DNA of 21,135 nucleotides from NCBI GenBank assembly GCA_964534945.1, contig CAZHSB010000028.1:1-21135 (forward strand), read 5' to 3'. A model generated the notes under the pieces. The model ran no database searches. It was not told the DNA's origin and was given only the letters and a program-made list of their open reading frames with translations. The DNA is from CAZHFA01 sp964534945. GTDB lineage: Bacteria > Bdellovibrionota_C > UBA2361 > CAKMMH01. The position numbers were made by a program, and so were the translations under genes. Shown here one piece after another: positions 14,319-21,135 of the stretch (position 1 is its first letter; each line of letters begins with the position of its first letter).

Positions 14319-17300
14319 ATGGCTGAACAAGAAAATAATTTAGTAAAAAAAGAACAAGAAATATTAAAATATTGGGAAGACAATAAATGCTATGAAGCAA
14401 TAAGAGCAAAAAATAAGGGAAAAGAAATTTTTAGATTCTTAGATGGTCCAATTACAGCCAATTGCGCGATGGGAATTCATCATGCGTTTGGAAGAACGTT
14501 AAAGGATATTTTTATAAAATATAAATGGATGAACGGTTTTGATGTTCGTTATAGAAACGGATTTGATACTCAGGGGCTTTGGATAGAAGTTGAAGTCGAG
14601 AAAGATTTAGGGTTTAAATCAAAAAAAGATATTGAACATTTTGGACTTCATAATTTTACAGATAAATGTAACGAAAGAGTTAAAAAATTTACATCAATAA
14701 TTACCGAACAGTCAAAGCGTTTAGGCCAATGGGCAGATTGGAATGATTCCTATTATACAGGAAAAGATTACAATATCGAAGCAATCTGGTATTTTTTAAA
14801 AGTTTGCAATGAAAAAGGAATGATCACAAAGGCGCATCGTCCAATGATGTGGTGCCCTCGTTGCGGAACTTCATTGTCAGAACACGAGATGACAGGTTCT
14901 TATAAAGATGTAACTCACACATCAATTTTCTTAAAGCTTCCAATAAAAGGTGAAAATAAAAAGATAATTGTTTGGACGACAACTCCATGGACGCTTTCTA
15001 GTAACGTGGCACTTGCTGTAAATCCAAATATCGATTATTGCGAAGTAAAAGTAAAGAGTGATGATGAGCCTATAATCTTAGGAAGAGAAGCTTTAAAAAT
15101 ATTAGGTGATGATAAGGTAGAAATCATTCGTTTTTTTAAGGGTGAAGAATTAGTAGGAAAAGAATATGAATCGTGCTTTATGGATTTTGAGGCACAAAAA
15201 GGATTTGTTCATAAAATAGTTCCTTGGGAAGATGTTGACGCAAAGGAAGGAAGTGGAGTTGTTCATATAGCGCCTGGGTGTGGTGCAGAGGACTTTGAGC
15301 TAGGAAATAAACTTGGTTTAGAAAAAATAATGCCTGTTGATGATAATGGAATTTTTCTTGATGGATTTGGATTTTTAACTGGTCAAGATGTAATGAAAGT
15401 TAGAGATACAATTTTTGATAATTTAAAACAGCAAAATAAAGTTTATAAACTTCAAGAAATAGTTCACTCATATCCAATTTGTTGGAGATGTAAAGAAGAA
15501 ATTATTTTCAGATTGATAGACGCATGGTATATAAAAGCAGACGGGATAAGGGAAGATCTTATAAAACAGGCAAGAACTGTTAAATGGGAGCCTGAATATA
15601 TTGGAAAGAGAATGGAAGATTGGCTTACTAATATGGGCGATTGGAATATTTCAAGAAAAAGATTTTATGGGCTTCCTTTGCCTTTTTATGTTTGTCCAAA
15701 ATGCAAAAAATTAACAATTGTTGGATCTAAAAAAGAATTAAGAGAGTTGGCAGTCGATAAAGAAAAGGTCGATGAATTGCAAGAGCTTCATAGGCCATTT
15801 ATAGATGATATTAAAATTAAATGTCCACATTGCCAAGAAGAAGTTAGTAGGATTTTAGATACAGGAGATGTTTGGCTTGATGCAGGAATAACATCGTTTT
15901 CAACGCAAGAATATTTTACAAATAAAGAAAATTGGAAAAAGTATTTTCCTGCGGAATTTATAACAGAAATGAGAGAGCAAGTAAGACTATGGTTTTATTC
16001 ATTGCTTTTTATGAGTGTAACTTTAGAGGGAGTTGCGCCATACGAAAGGGTACTCGGTTTTAGTGCATTAGTAAAAGAAGATGGGAGTAAGTTCTCGAAG
16101 TCAAGCAAAGATAATATTGTATTTAATGATGCTGCCGATAAAGTTGGAGCCGATACTATAAGGTATCTTTATGCAGGTGCAAACTATACGAATGATATTC
16201 GTTTTGGTTGGGGACTTTTAGATGAAGTTCGTAGGAAATTATTATCTATCGTTAATATTTGTTCCTTTTTTGAAACGTATGCAACGCTTGATAAACCAGA
16301 TTTGAAAAATTTCAAAATAAATAAAAATGATTTTGCCACAAGTGATTTATGGTTAATGGCACGAAATAATCAATTTATTGCGAATGCAAAAAAATATATG
16401 GACAATTATCAAGTGAATTTGATGATAAAGGAGCTTGAAGTTTTTGTTGATGATATTTCGAATTGGTATATTAGGATAAATAGAAGAAGATTTTGGAAAT
16501 CGTTAAATAGCCAAGATAAATTAGTTGGTTATTATTGTTTATTTGAAGTCATAAAAACGATTGTGAAAATACTGGCACCTGTAACGCCATTTATGTGCGA
16601 AGATGTCTTTTTAAATATTATAAAAAAATATAATGATTGTGATGAGAAATCGATAATGCTTACTGATTATCCAATTCCAAATAAGGAATTTGATAATGAT
16701 AAAATAATAGCTAATACAAAAGTTGTAAGAGACATTATTACATTAGCTCTTAGGGTAAGAAATGAGGCTAATTTAAAGGTTAGACAACCGCTTAGTACGT
16801 TATTTTTAGTAGTTCCTGAGGATAAAGTTGATTTTATCAACAATGAGAAAAATACAACATTAGAGGAATTAAATATTCAACAGGTTGAATTTGTAAAAGA
16901 TAAGTTATCACTAGAAGATGAATATTTAGTTCTTAATTTTAAAGTTGCGGGAAGTGTTTTAAAACAAGATGTGCAACGTGTAAAAGATTTGGTCGGTGGG
17001 CTAAGTGAAGTTCAAATGAAAAAATTAGTTGATGATTTTAATAAAGATATTCCTTTATTTATTGATGGATATGAAAAGGAATTATCTAAAGATATTTTTA
17101 ATAAATTAACGAAGCCAAAAAATAATATTGCAATAGGCGAGGAAAATGGACAGTTTGTCGCAATAGATACACATTTAACTCATGATTTAATTTTAGAAGG
17201 AATTGTAAGAGAGATAATAAGAAACTCACAAGTGTTAAGAAAAGATACAGGATTTGTTGTCGAACAGAAAATTAATATAGCGATTAATTCAGATTCGCTA

Positions 17301-17459
17301 ATAGTAAAAGAAGCTGTGGAAAAATTTAAAGATAAAATTATGGGTGAAACATTGGCGTTATCTTTGACAGAAATTTTAGAAAAGAAAGAGGGGGAAGCTC
17401 AAGTTGATCTTGGCGAGAATGGCGTTGCGACTGTTCAGGTGTGCAGAGTTAATTTATAA
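14319..17459 (+). CDS. ileS: Isoleucyl-tRNA synthetase, IleRS2 type
   Basis: Charges tRNA-Ile with isoleucine. Its 1046 residues and sequence style fit the long IleRS2 (archaeal/eukaryotic-like) class rather than the about 930-residue IleRS1. The class I signature HxGH is replaced: residues 51-58 read MGIHHAFG, so G52-I53-H54-H55 gives a GxHH arrangement. The second signature is KFSKS (591-595). The editing domain shows WTTTPWT (219-225) and HIAPGCGAEDF with D325, so valine editing is likely retained. Zinc-type cysteine pairs appear in WCPRCGTSLSEHE, CPKC and CPHC. The tRNA-binding C-terminal part is complete. The ATG follows AGGA with 10-nt spacing. It is transcribed alone from the long upstream region. 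The rearranged motif is seen directly; its effect on mupirocin binding is from knowledge of related enzymes. Confidence 0.97.
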   Translation: MAEQENNLVKKEQEILKYWEDNKCYEAIRAKNKGKEIFRFLDGPITANCAMGIHHAFGRTLKDIFIKYKWMNGFDVRYRNGFDTQGLWIEVEVEKDLGFKSKKDIEHFGLHNFTDKCNERVKKFTSIITEQSKRLGQWADWNDSYYTGKDYNIEAIWYFLKVCNEKGMITKAHRPMMWCPRCGTSLSEHEMTGSYKDVTHTSIFLKLPIKGENKKIIVWTTTPWTLSSNVALAVNPNIDYCEVKVKSDDEPIILGREALKILGDDKVEIIRFFKGEELVGKEYESCFMDFEAQKGFVHKIVPWEDVDAKEGSGVVHIAPGCGAEDFELGNKLGLEKIMPVDDNGIFLDGFGFLTGQDVMKVRDTIFDNLKQQNKVYKLQEIVHSYPICWRCKEEIIFRLIDAWYIKADGIREDLIKQARTVKWEPEYIGKRMEDWLTNMGDWNISRKRFYGLPLPFYVCPKCKKLTIVGSKKELRELAVDKEKVDELQELHRPFIDDIKIKCPHCQEEVSRILDTGDVWLDAGITSFSTQEYFTNKENWKKYFPAEFITEMREQVRLWFYSLLFMSVTLEGVAPYERVLGFSALVKEDGSKFSKSSKDNIVFNDAADKVGADTIRYLYAGANYTNDIRFGWGLLDEVRRKLLSIVNICSFFETYATLDKPDLKNFKINKNDFATSDLWLMARNNQFIANAKKYMDNYQVNLMIKELEVFVDDISNWYIRINRRRFWKSLNSQDKLVGYYCLFEVIKTIVKILAPVTPFMCEDVFLNIIKKYNDCDEKSIMLTDYPIPNKEFDNDKIIANTKVVRDIITLALRVRNEANLKVRQPLSTLFLVVPEDKVDFINNEKNTTLEELNIQQVEFVKDKLSLEDEYLVLNFKVAGSVLKQDVQRVKDLVGGLSEVQMKKLVDDFNKDIPLFIDGYEKELSKDIFNKLTKPKNNIAIGEENGQFVAIDTHLTHDLILEGIVREIIRNSQVLRKDTGFVVEQKINIAINSDSLIVKEAVEKFKDKIMGETLALSLTEILEKKEGEAQVDLGENGVATVQVCRVNL

Positions 17460-17469
17460 AACATTTTAT

Positions 17470-17489
17470 AAAAAGGACATGCACTTTTT
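17470..17489. repeat. 20-bp direct repeat, copy 1
   Basis: This 20-base sequence (A5-GGACATGCAC-T5) begins 11 nt after the ileS stop and differs at one base from 17838-17857, just after the ferredoxin stop. The two copies bracket the ferredoxin gene. With its flanks, ATAAAAAG (17468-17475) can also pair with CTTTTTAT (17484-17491) as a weak hairpin that may end the ileS transcript. Confidence 0.7.
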
Positions 17490-17548
17490 ATGTATAATTT
17501 ATTTTACGAGATAGTTTTTCTTGTAAAATTTAGATTATTTCTTAATAA

Positions 17549-17576
17549 TTGATAGATTTATTTAAAAACTTATATT
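17549..17576 (+). promoter_or_regulatory. Candidate promoter for the ferredoxin gene
   Basis: TTGATA (17549-17554) and TATATT (17571-17576) are 16 bp apart, each one base off consensus. The leader would be about 75 nt and end in AAAGGAG (17642-17648), 9 nt before the ATG. Confidence 0.5.
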
Positions 17577-17657
17577 AAAATCTTCTCGTTTTTTATTGAT
17601 GGTGATGATATTTGCCATTTCATTTAAAAATTTTTTATATTAAAGGAGTGTTTTATT

Positions 17658-17834
17658 ATGGCACCTAAAGTTAATAAAGATTTATGTACGGCTTGTGAAT
17701 CGTGTGTAGATGCTTGCCCTTGTGGAGCAATTTCTATAGTTGATGGCGTTGCAACAATAGATAAAGATCAATGCGCAGAATGTCTAGTTTGTGTAGACAC
17801 TTGTCCTTGTCAGGCTATTACTGATTCAGAATAA
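17658..17834 (+). CDS. 2x[4Fe-4S] ferredoxin
   Basis: A short electron-transfer protein of 58 residues, with two clusters of the bacterial (clostridial-type) ferredoxin fold. The ligand motifs are C10-x2-C13-x2-C16-x3-C20-P and C39-x2-C42-x2-C45-x3-C49-P, all eight cysteines present. In both halves the residue after the proline is another cysteine (C22 in ACPCGAI, C51 in TCPCQAI), where clostridial ferredoxins usually have V, A or T. The two halves are clearly similar, as in the ancestral gene duplication of this family. The ATG has a strong AAAGGAG 9 nt upstream. It has its own promoter-like region and is followed 3 nt after the stop by a very stable hairpin, so it should be abundant and monocistronic. 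Its redox partners are not in the window. Confidence 0.95.
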   Translation: MAPKVNKDLCTACESCVDACPCGAISIVDGVATIDKDQCAECLVCVDTCPCQAITDSE

Positions 17835-17837
17835 ATA

Positions 17838-17888
17838 AAAAAGGACACGCACTTTTTTTGTTTGAGTAAAAAAGTGAGTGTCCTTTTT
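17838..17888. terminator. Long terminator hairpin after ferredoxin (repeat copy 2 in left arm)
   Basis: The left arm 17838-17858 pairs with 17868-17888 over 21 bp with one G-A mismatch (17849 with 17877) and a 9-base loop. The arms carry GGACAC...CAC and GTG...GTGTCC. The T-run lies at the end of the right arm and an A-run at the start of the left, so both strands may be terminated. The left arm is the second copy of the 20-bp direct repeat at 17470-17489. Confidence 0.88.
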
Positions 17889-17929
17889 ATTTACATTAAA
17901 CAAAAAATGTCTTGATTTTACGGGGTGTT

Positions 17930-18625
17930 ATGCTTAATCGAAAAGTAATTGCTGTAGATGGGCTTTCTGCTACGGGGAAAAGTTCTCTTTCAAAGGCGTT
18001 GGCAAAAAAAATCGGTTTTGTTCATTTAAGCACTGGGGCAATCTATAGAGCGGTTGCTTATTTAACAATAAAAGAGAATATTGATCACGATGACCAAGAT
18101 TCAATTGTCGATAATTTAAAAAAACATAATTTAAAATTAATCTTAAAAGATTCTTCTGCAAGAATGTTAGTCGATGGACAAGATGTTACGGATTTTTTAT
18201 ATACTCCTAGAATTTCAGAATTAACATCAATCACAAGTTCTTATCCGAAAGTAAGAGAAAGCTTAACTGATGCGCAAAGAAATGCTTTCGAGGGAGAAAA
18301 CATAGTTGTGGAGGGAAGAGATATTGGTTCCATAATTTTTCCAGATGCAGACATAAAATTTTTTATAAAAGTTGATACAGAAATAAAGATAAAAAGAAGA
18401 ATTAATCAATTAAGCGATGGAAAGACACTTACAAAAGATGAGTTTCAAAAGCTTACTAATGAAATGAAGATTGAAATTTTAGAAAGAGATGAACGGGATG
18501 CAAATAGAGTAACGGCACCGACCATTGCTGTGAATGATGCAATAATTATTGATAATTCTAAAGACGGAATTGAAAATACAATTAAAAAAATGGTTGATGT
18601 CTTAAAGTATAAAAAAATATTATAG
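17930..18625 (+). CDS. cmk: Cytidylate kinase
   Basis: Phosphorylates CMP and dCMP to the diphosphates with ATP in pyrimidine salvage and supply. From the ATG at 17930 it has 231 residues, a normal length. The P-loop is GLSATGKSS (11-19), the nucleoside-binding block is STGAIYRAVAY (about 34-44), and EGRDIGS (128-134) and the lid RDERDANRVTAP are family signatures. I prefer 17930 to the in-frame TTG at 17912 because GGGG (17922-17925) lies just upstream and the length then fits. cmk beside rpsA is a widespread arrangement; here a Nudix gene is inserted between them. The gap after the ferredoxin terminator is only about 40 bp, and no clear promoter was found in it (TTTACA at 17890 has no good -10 partner). 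Confidence 0.96.
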   Translation: MLNRKVIAVDGLSATGKSSLSKALAKKIGFVHLSTGAIYRAVAYLTIKENIDHDDQDSIVDNLKKHNLKLILKDSSARMLVDGQDVTDFLYTPRISELTSITSSYPKVRESLTDAQRNAFEGENIVVEGRDIGSIIFPDADIKFFIKVDTEIKIKRRINQLSDGKTLTKDEFQKLTNEMKIEILERDERDANRVTAPTIAVNDAIIIDNSKDGIENTIKKMVDVLKYKKIL

Positions 18626-18635
18626 GAAACATCAA

Positions 18636-19142
18636 ATGGATTTAACATTTAAATTCGATGATAAGTGCTTTAATTATAGAGTCGGCGCAATTATTATTCA
18701 TAATGGAAATGTTTTGTTTGCAAAAAACGAGCACTCTCCTTATTACTATTCAGTTGGAGGACGAGTCCATTTTGGAGAAACATTAGAAGAAGCTGTGGTA
18801 AGAGAAGTTAAAGAAGAAACAGGTGTTGCATTAAGAATAGATAGATTAGGATTTTTATTAGAAAGCTTTTTTACTGAAGAATTATCAAAAAAAGTATATC
18901 ATGAAATAGGCTGTTTTTATTATATGAATTATGATGGTACAAAAGATTTAACAAGCTATAAACATAGTTGTGAGATCGCAAAAGAAGAGAATTTAGAATG
19001 GGTCCAAATAGCAGAACTTCCAAATTTGTATGCTTATCCATTGTTTCTTAAAACAGAATTGCAACAAATTTCTTCAAAAGTAAAACATATTATAGAAAGG
19101 CAGGATGGGGAAGTTAGTATAATTTCCAAGGAAATTTCTTAG
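18636..19142 (+). CDS. Nudix hydrolase
   Basis: A 168-residue Nudix-superfamily hydrolase, cleaving a nucleoside diphosphate linked to another group. The complete Nudix box is residues 42-64: G42, E48, and REVKEETGV (56-64) match G-x5-E-x7-REU-x-EE-x-G-U, with the metal-binding glutamates E57, E60 and E61. The N-terminal YRVGAIIIHNGNVLFAKN is the usual first strands. The substrate cannot be read from the box. The Shine-Dalgarno AGGA (18624-18627) overlaps the cmk stop codon (18623-18625) and the start is 10 nt after it, so translation is probably coupled to cmk. The reading continues to TAG at 19140-19142; a hairpin at 19164-19189 may end the transcript before rpsA. Confidence 0.93.
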   Translation: MDLTFKFDDKCFNYRVGAIIIHNGNVLFAKNEHSPYYYSVGGRVHFGETLEEAVVREVKEETGVALRIDRLGFLLESFFTEELSKKVYHEIGCFYYMNYDGTKDLTSYKHSCEIAKEENLEWVQIAELPNLYAYPLFLKTELQQISSKVKHIIERQDGEVSIISKEIS

Positions 19143-19163
19143 TACTATAAGTATATTTATGGT

Positions 19164-19189
19164 TTTTTCGCATAGTTATATGTGAAAAA
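19164..19189 (+). terminator. Possible terminator after the Nudix gene
   Basis: TTTTTCGCATA (19164-19174) pairs with TATGTGAAAAA (19179-19189) over 11 positions including one G-U pair, with a GTTA loop. Only a broken T-rich stretch follows, so termination may be partial and rpsA may still receive readthrough. Confidence 0.4.
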
Positions 19190-19291
19190 TTTGTTAATTT
19201 TGATGTAATTTCTTCAAAAATTGGTAAAAAATAGAAAAAACTTTATATATGTATTTGGTTTTTCTTTAAAAATGCTATATATTTCTTCATC

Positions 19292-19310
19292 GTATATTTA
19301 AAAAATATAC
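19292..19310. repeat. Tight 8-bp hairpin upstream of rpsA
   Basis: GTATATTT (19292-19299) and AAATATAC (19303-19310) are perfect arms around a 3-base loop, 41 nt before the rpsA ATG. It would lie in the leader if transcription starts from the boxes TTGGTT (19255-19260) and TATATT (19278-19283), which are 17 bp apart. S1 is known to repress its own translation in E. coli; a role for this hairpin in that is speculation. Confidence 0.35.
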
Positions 19311-19350
19311 ATGTCTAAAAAATAAAAAATAAAAGAGAGATTTTTAAAAT

Positions 19351-21051
19351 ATGAAGAATGAGAGTATGGATATTTCTAGCTCATTTGCTGGAGAATTCGA
19401 AACGTTAGTAAAACAACAAATGGACTCAATTAAATTGGGTAATATTGTTACGGGGACTATTGTTAATATTGGAAAAGAAATGGTAACTGTGGATATTGGA
19501 TTCAAGTCGGAAGGCGTCGTCCCTACACAGCAGTTTCAAGATATTAATGGAAAAATAGATGTTAAGGTTGGAGATGAAACGGAGGTTTTTATCCTTCAAC
19601 TTGAAAATGAGCATGGTCAAGTTATTCTTTCAAGAGAAAAGGCTATGCAAAAAAGAGTTTGGGAACATGTGGAAAAAACTTTTGCTGAGGGAGGTTTGGT
19701 AACTGGAAAGGTTACACAAAAAGTAAAGGGAGGCCTTCAAGTTGATATTGGAATTCCCGCATTTTTACCTGGATCTCAAGTTGATATTAGGCCACACAGA
19801 AATTTAGATAAATTTTTAGGTGAAGTTTATGATTTCAAAGTTTTGAAAATCACAAAAGACAAGGGGAACATCGTAGTATCAAGACGTGCAGTTTTACTTT
19901 CTGAGAGAAGTCAATTAAGAGAAGAAACTTTGAAAGTAATTTCTGAAGGTGTTGTTATGGAAGGTACAGTTAAAAACATCACTGATTACGGTGTATTTAT
20001 TGACCTTGGTGGAATTGATGGACTTTTACATATTACAGATATTTCTTGGGGGCGTGTAAATCATCCTGCTGAAAAATTAACAGTTGGTGATAAAGTTCCA
20101 GTAGTTGTCTTAAAATATGATCAAGAAAACGAAAGAGTAAGTCTTGGAATGAAGCAATTAAAAGAAGATCCATGGCTTCATGCTGATGAGAGATATTCTA
20201 TTGGCTCAAGAGTTGTTGGAAAAGTTTTCTCAATAGTTGATTATGGTGCATTCATTGAATTGGAAGACGGTGTTGAGGGTTTGGTTCATATTTCTGATAT
20301 GAGTTGGACTAAAAAAGCAAAACATCCATCAAAAATTCTTTCTGAAAATCAAATGGTGGAAGTACAAGTTTTAGGAATTGATCATCAAGAAAGAAGAATC
20401 GCTCTTGGAATGAAACAACTTACGACGAATCCTTGGAATGAGCTTTCAACGCTTCACCCAGTTGGTTCTACTGTTACAGGAAAAGTTCGCTCAATTACTG
20501 AATTTGGTATTTTTATTGGAATTGAAGACGGTATTGATGGTCTTATTCATGTATCAGATTTTTCTTGGACAAAGAGAATCAAAGATCCAAAAGAAATTCA
20601 AGAACTTTATAAGAAAGGGACAGAAGTTTCTGCTAAAGTTTTGGAAATTGATGTCGAAAACGAAAGACTTAGTCTAGGGATTAAACAACTTGAAGAAGAT
20701 CCATGGGAAAAAATTTCAATGCGTTATCCTGTTGGCTCAAAAGTTAAGGGGAAAGTTGCGTCGATAGCAGATTTTGGAATCTTTGTAGAGCTTGAAGAAG
20801 GTGTTGATGGGCTTATTCATTCTTCGCAATTAGGTCTTTCAAAAGAAGACAATGTTCAAGATCATTTTAAGGTCGGTGATGAGGTTGAAAGTGAGGTTAT
20901 TAATATTGATAGAGACGAACATCGTATTAGCTTAAGTATTAGCATTATTAAAAATAGGGAAGAGCATAATATGTCAAACTTCTCAGATGATGGTGCTGGT
21001 ATGGCTGTAACTTTTGGTGATTTACTTCGTCAAGCAAAAGACGATAAATAA
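19351..21051 (+). CDS. rpsA: 30S ribosomal protein S1
   Basis: S1 binds mRNA on the 30S subunit and helps start translation. The 566-residue protein has six S1 (OB-fold) domains at about 28-97, 114-181, 199-268, 284-355, 371-443 and 460-530. Domains 3-6 repeat the pattern Y/F-G-h-F-I-x-L and G-L-h-H, for example YGVFIDL with GLLHITD. The domains are separated by the recurring link MKQL-x3-PW. The long six-domain form is typical of Gram-negative bacteria rather than the shorter forms of Firmicutes. The start has only a weak GAGAGA (19335-19340) about 10 nt upstream, as is common for rpsA. The tandem domains make DNA-level repeats inside the gene. It follows cmk and the Nudix gene after 208 bp and probably has its own promoter. 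Confidence 0.98.
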   Translation: MKNESMDISSSFAGEFETLVKQQMDSIKLGNIVTGTIVNIGKEMVTVDIGFKSEGVVPTQQFQDINGKIDVKVGDETEVFILQLENEHGQVILSREKAMQKRVWEHVEKTFAEGGLVTGKVTQKVKGGLQVDIGIPAFLPGSQVDIRPHRNLDKFLGEVYDFKVLKITKDKGNIVVSRRAVLLSERSQLREETLKVISEGVVMEGTVKNITDYGVFIDLGGIDGLLHITDISWGRVNHPAEKLTVGDKVPVVVLKYDQENERVSLGMKQLKEDPWLHADERYSIGSRVVGKVFSIVDYGAFIELEDGVEGLVHISDMSWTKKAKHPSKILSENQMVEVQVLGIDHQERRIALGMKQLTTNPWNELSTLHPVGSTVTGKVRSITEFGIFIGIEDGIDGLIHVSDFSWTKRIKDPKEIQELYKKGTEVSAKVLEIDVENERLSLGIKQLEEDPWEKISMRYPVGSKVKGKVASIADFGIFVELEEGVDGLIHSSQLGLSKEDNVQDHFKVGDEVESEVINIDRDEHRISLSISIIKNREEHNMSNFSDDGAGMAVTFGDLLRQAKDDK

Positions 21052-21084
21052 ATTAGTTTACAGTTAACTGATAGAAAATAGAGA

Positions 21085-21135
21085 GTGTTCCCTGCCTAGT
21101 TGTATATGTGTAGAGAGCACGTTTTTAATTTTTTT
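21085..21135 (+). terminator. Terminator of rpsA
   Basis: GTGTTCCCT (21085-21093) pairs with AGAGAGCAC (21112-21120) with one G-U and one mismatch, extended inward by two pairs. T-runs follow (21122-21126 and 21129-21135). It lies 33 nt after the rpsA stop. Confidence 0.65.

Noticed and set aside
17506..17589. ACGAGA/TCTCGT pairing across the ferredoxin leader
   Set aside because: Only 6 bp with a loop of more than 70 bases; expected by chance.
20070..20950. Tandem DNA repeats in rpsA
   Set aside because: They reflect the repeated S1 protein domains and are not a separate repeat element.

Overview
The window is a low-GC (by eye about 30%) bacterial chromosome segment with ordinary housekeeping genes on both strands, using the standard genetic code. 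A Gram-negative-type cell is suggested by a YidC with a large periplasmic domain and by a six-domain ribosomal protein S1. The S1 protein reads most like those of Bdellovibrionota or Deltaproteobacteria-type lineages, but I cannot fix the phylum from sequence alone. No phage, transposase, CRISPR array, rRNA or tRNA gene was seen.

Layout: (1) 1-310 is a leader region with a candidate promoter. (2) 311-3409 is the yidC-mnmE operon (membrane protein insertase, then tRNA wobble-uridine GTPase), with a 3-nt gap. (3) 3535-3864 is a small unrecognised protein, separated by a strong bidirectional terminator from a convergent THUMP-type RNA methyltransferase (3951-4979, minus). (4) 5052-8258 holds a GH57-family glycoside hydrolase and a DUF2207 membrane protein with a glycine-rich tail. 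(5) 8295-8570 (minus) is an ASCH/DUF3850-like protein; 8721-9461 is an ankyrin-repeat protein. (6) 9580-13821 has three unrecognised membrane proteins (9580-10281 minus, 10578-10910 plus, 12814-13821 minus), a dCMP deaminase (11114-11719) and a Na+/Ca2+ exchanger (11723-12685 minus). (7) 14319-17459 is ileS, of the long IleRS2 type with a rearranged active-site signature. (8) 17658-17834 is a 58-residue 2x[4Fe-4S] ferredoxin. (9) 17930-21051 is cmk, a Nudix hydrolase and rpsA.

Functional links: yidC-mnmE and cmk-(Nudix)-rpsA are recurrent bacterial neighbourhoods. cmk and dCMP deaminase both act on pyrimidine nucleotides but are not adjacent. The other genes look like independent units, each bounded by a hairpin terminator or a promoter-like sequence.

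Points most worth a second look: the IleRS active site reads G-I-H-H instead of HxGH, a variant linked to mupirocin hyper-resistance; the ferredoxin carries an extra cysteine at the same place in both cluster motifs and is flanked by a 20-bp near-identical direct repeat; a textbook minus-strand terminator lies inside a plus-strand membrane-protein gene, downstream of a convergent pair with only 3 bp between stop codons; the exchanger gene appears leaderless; and a 22-bp near-perfect inverted repeat sits in the 497-bp region upstream of ileS. No obviously new multi-gene system was found.
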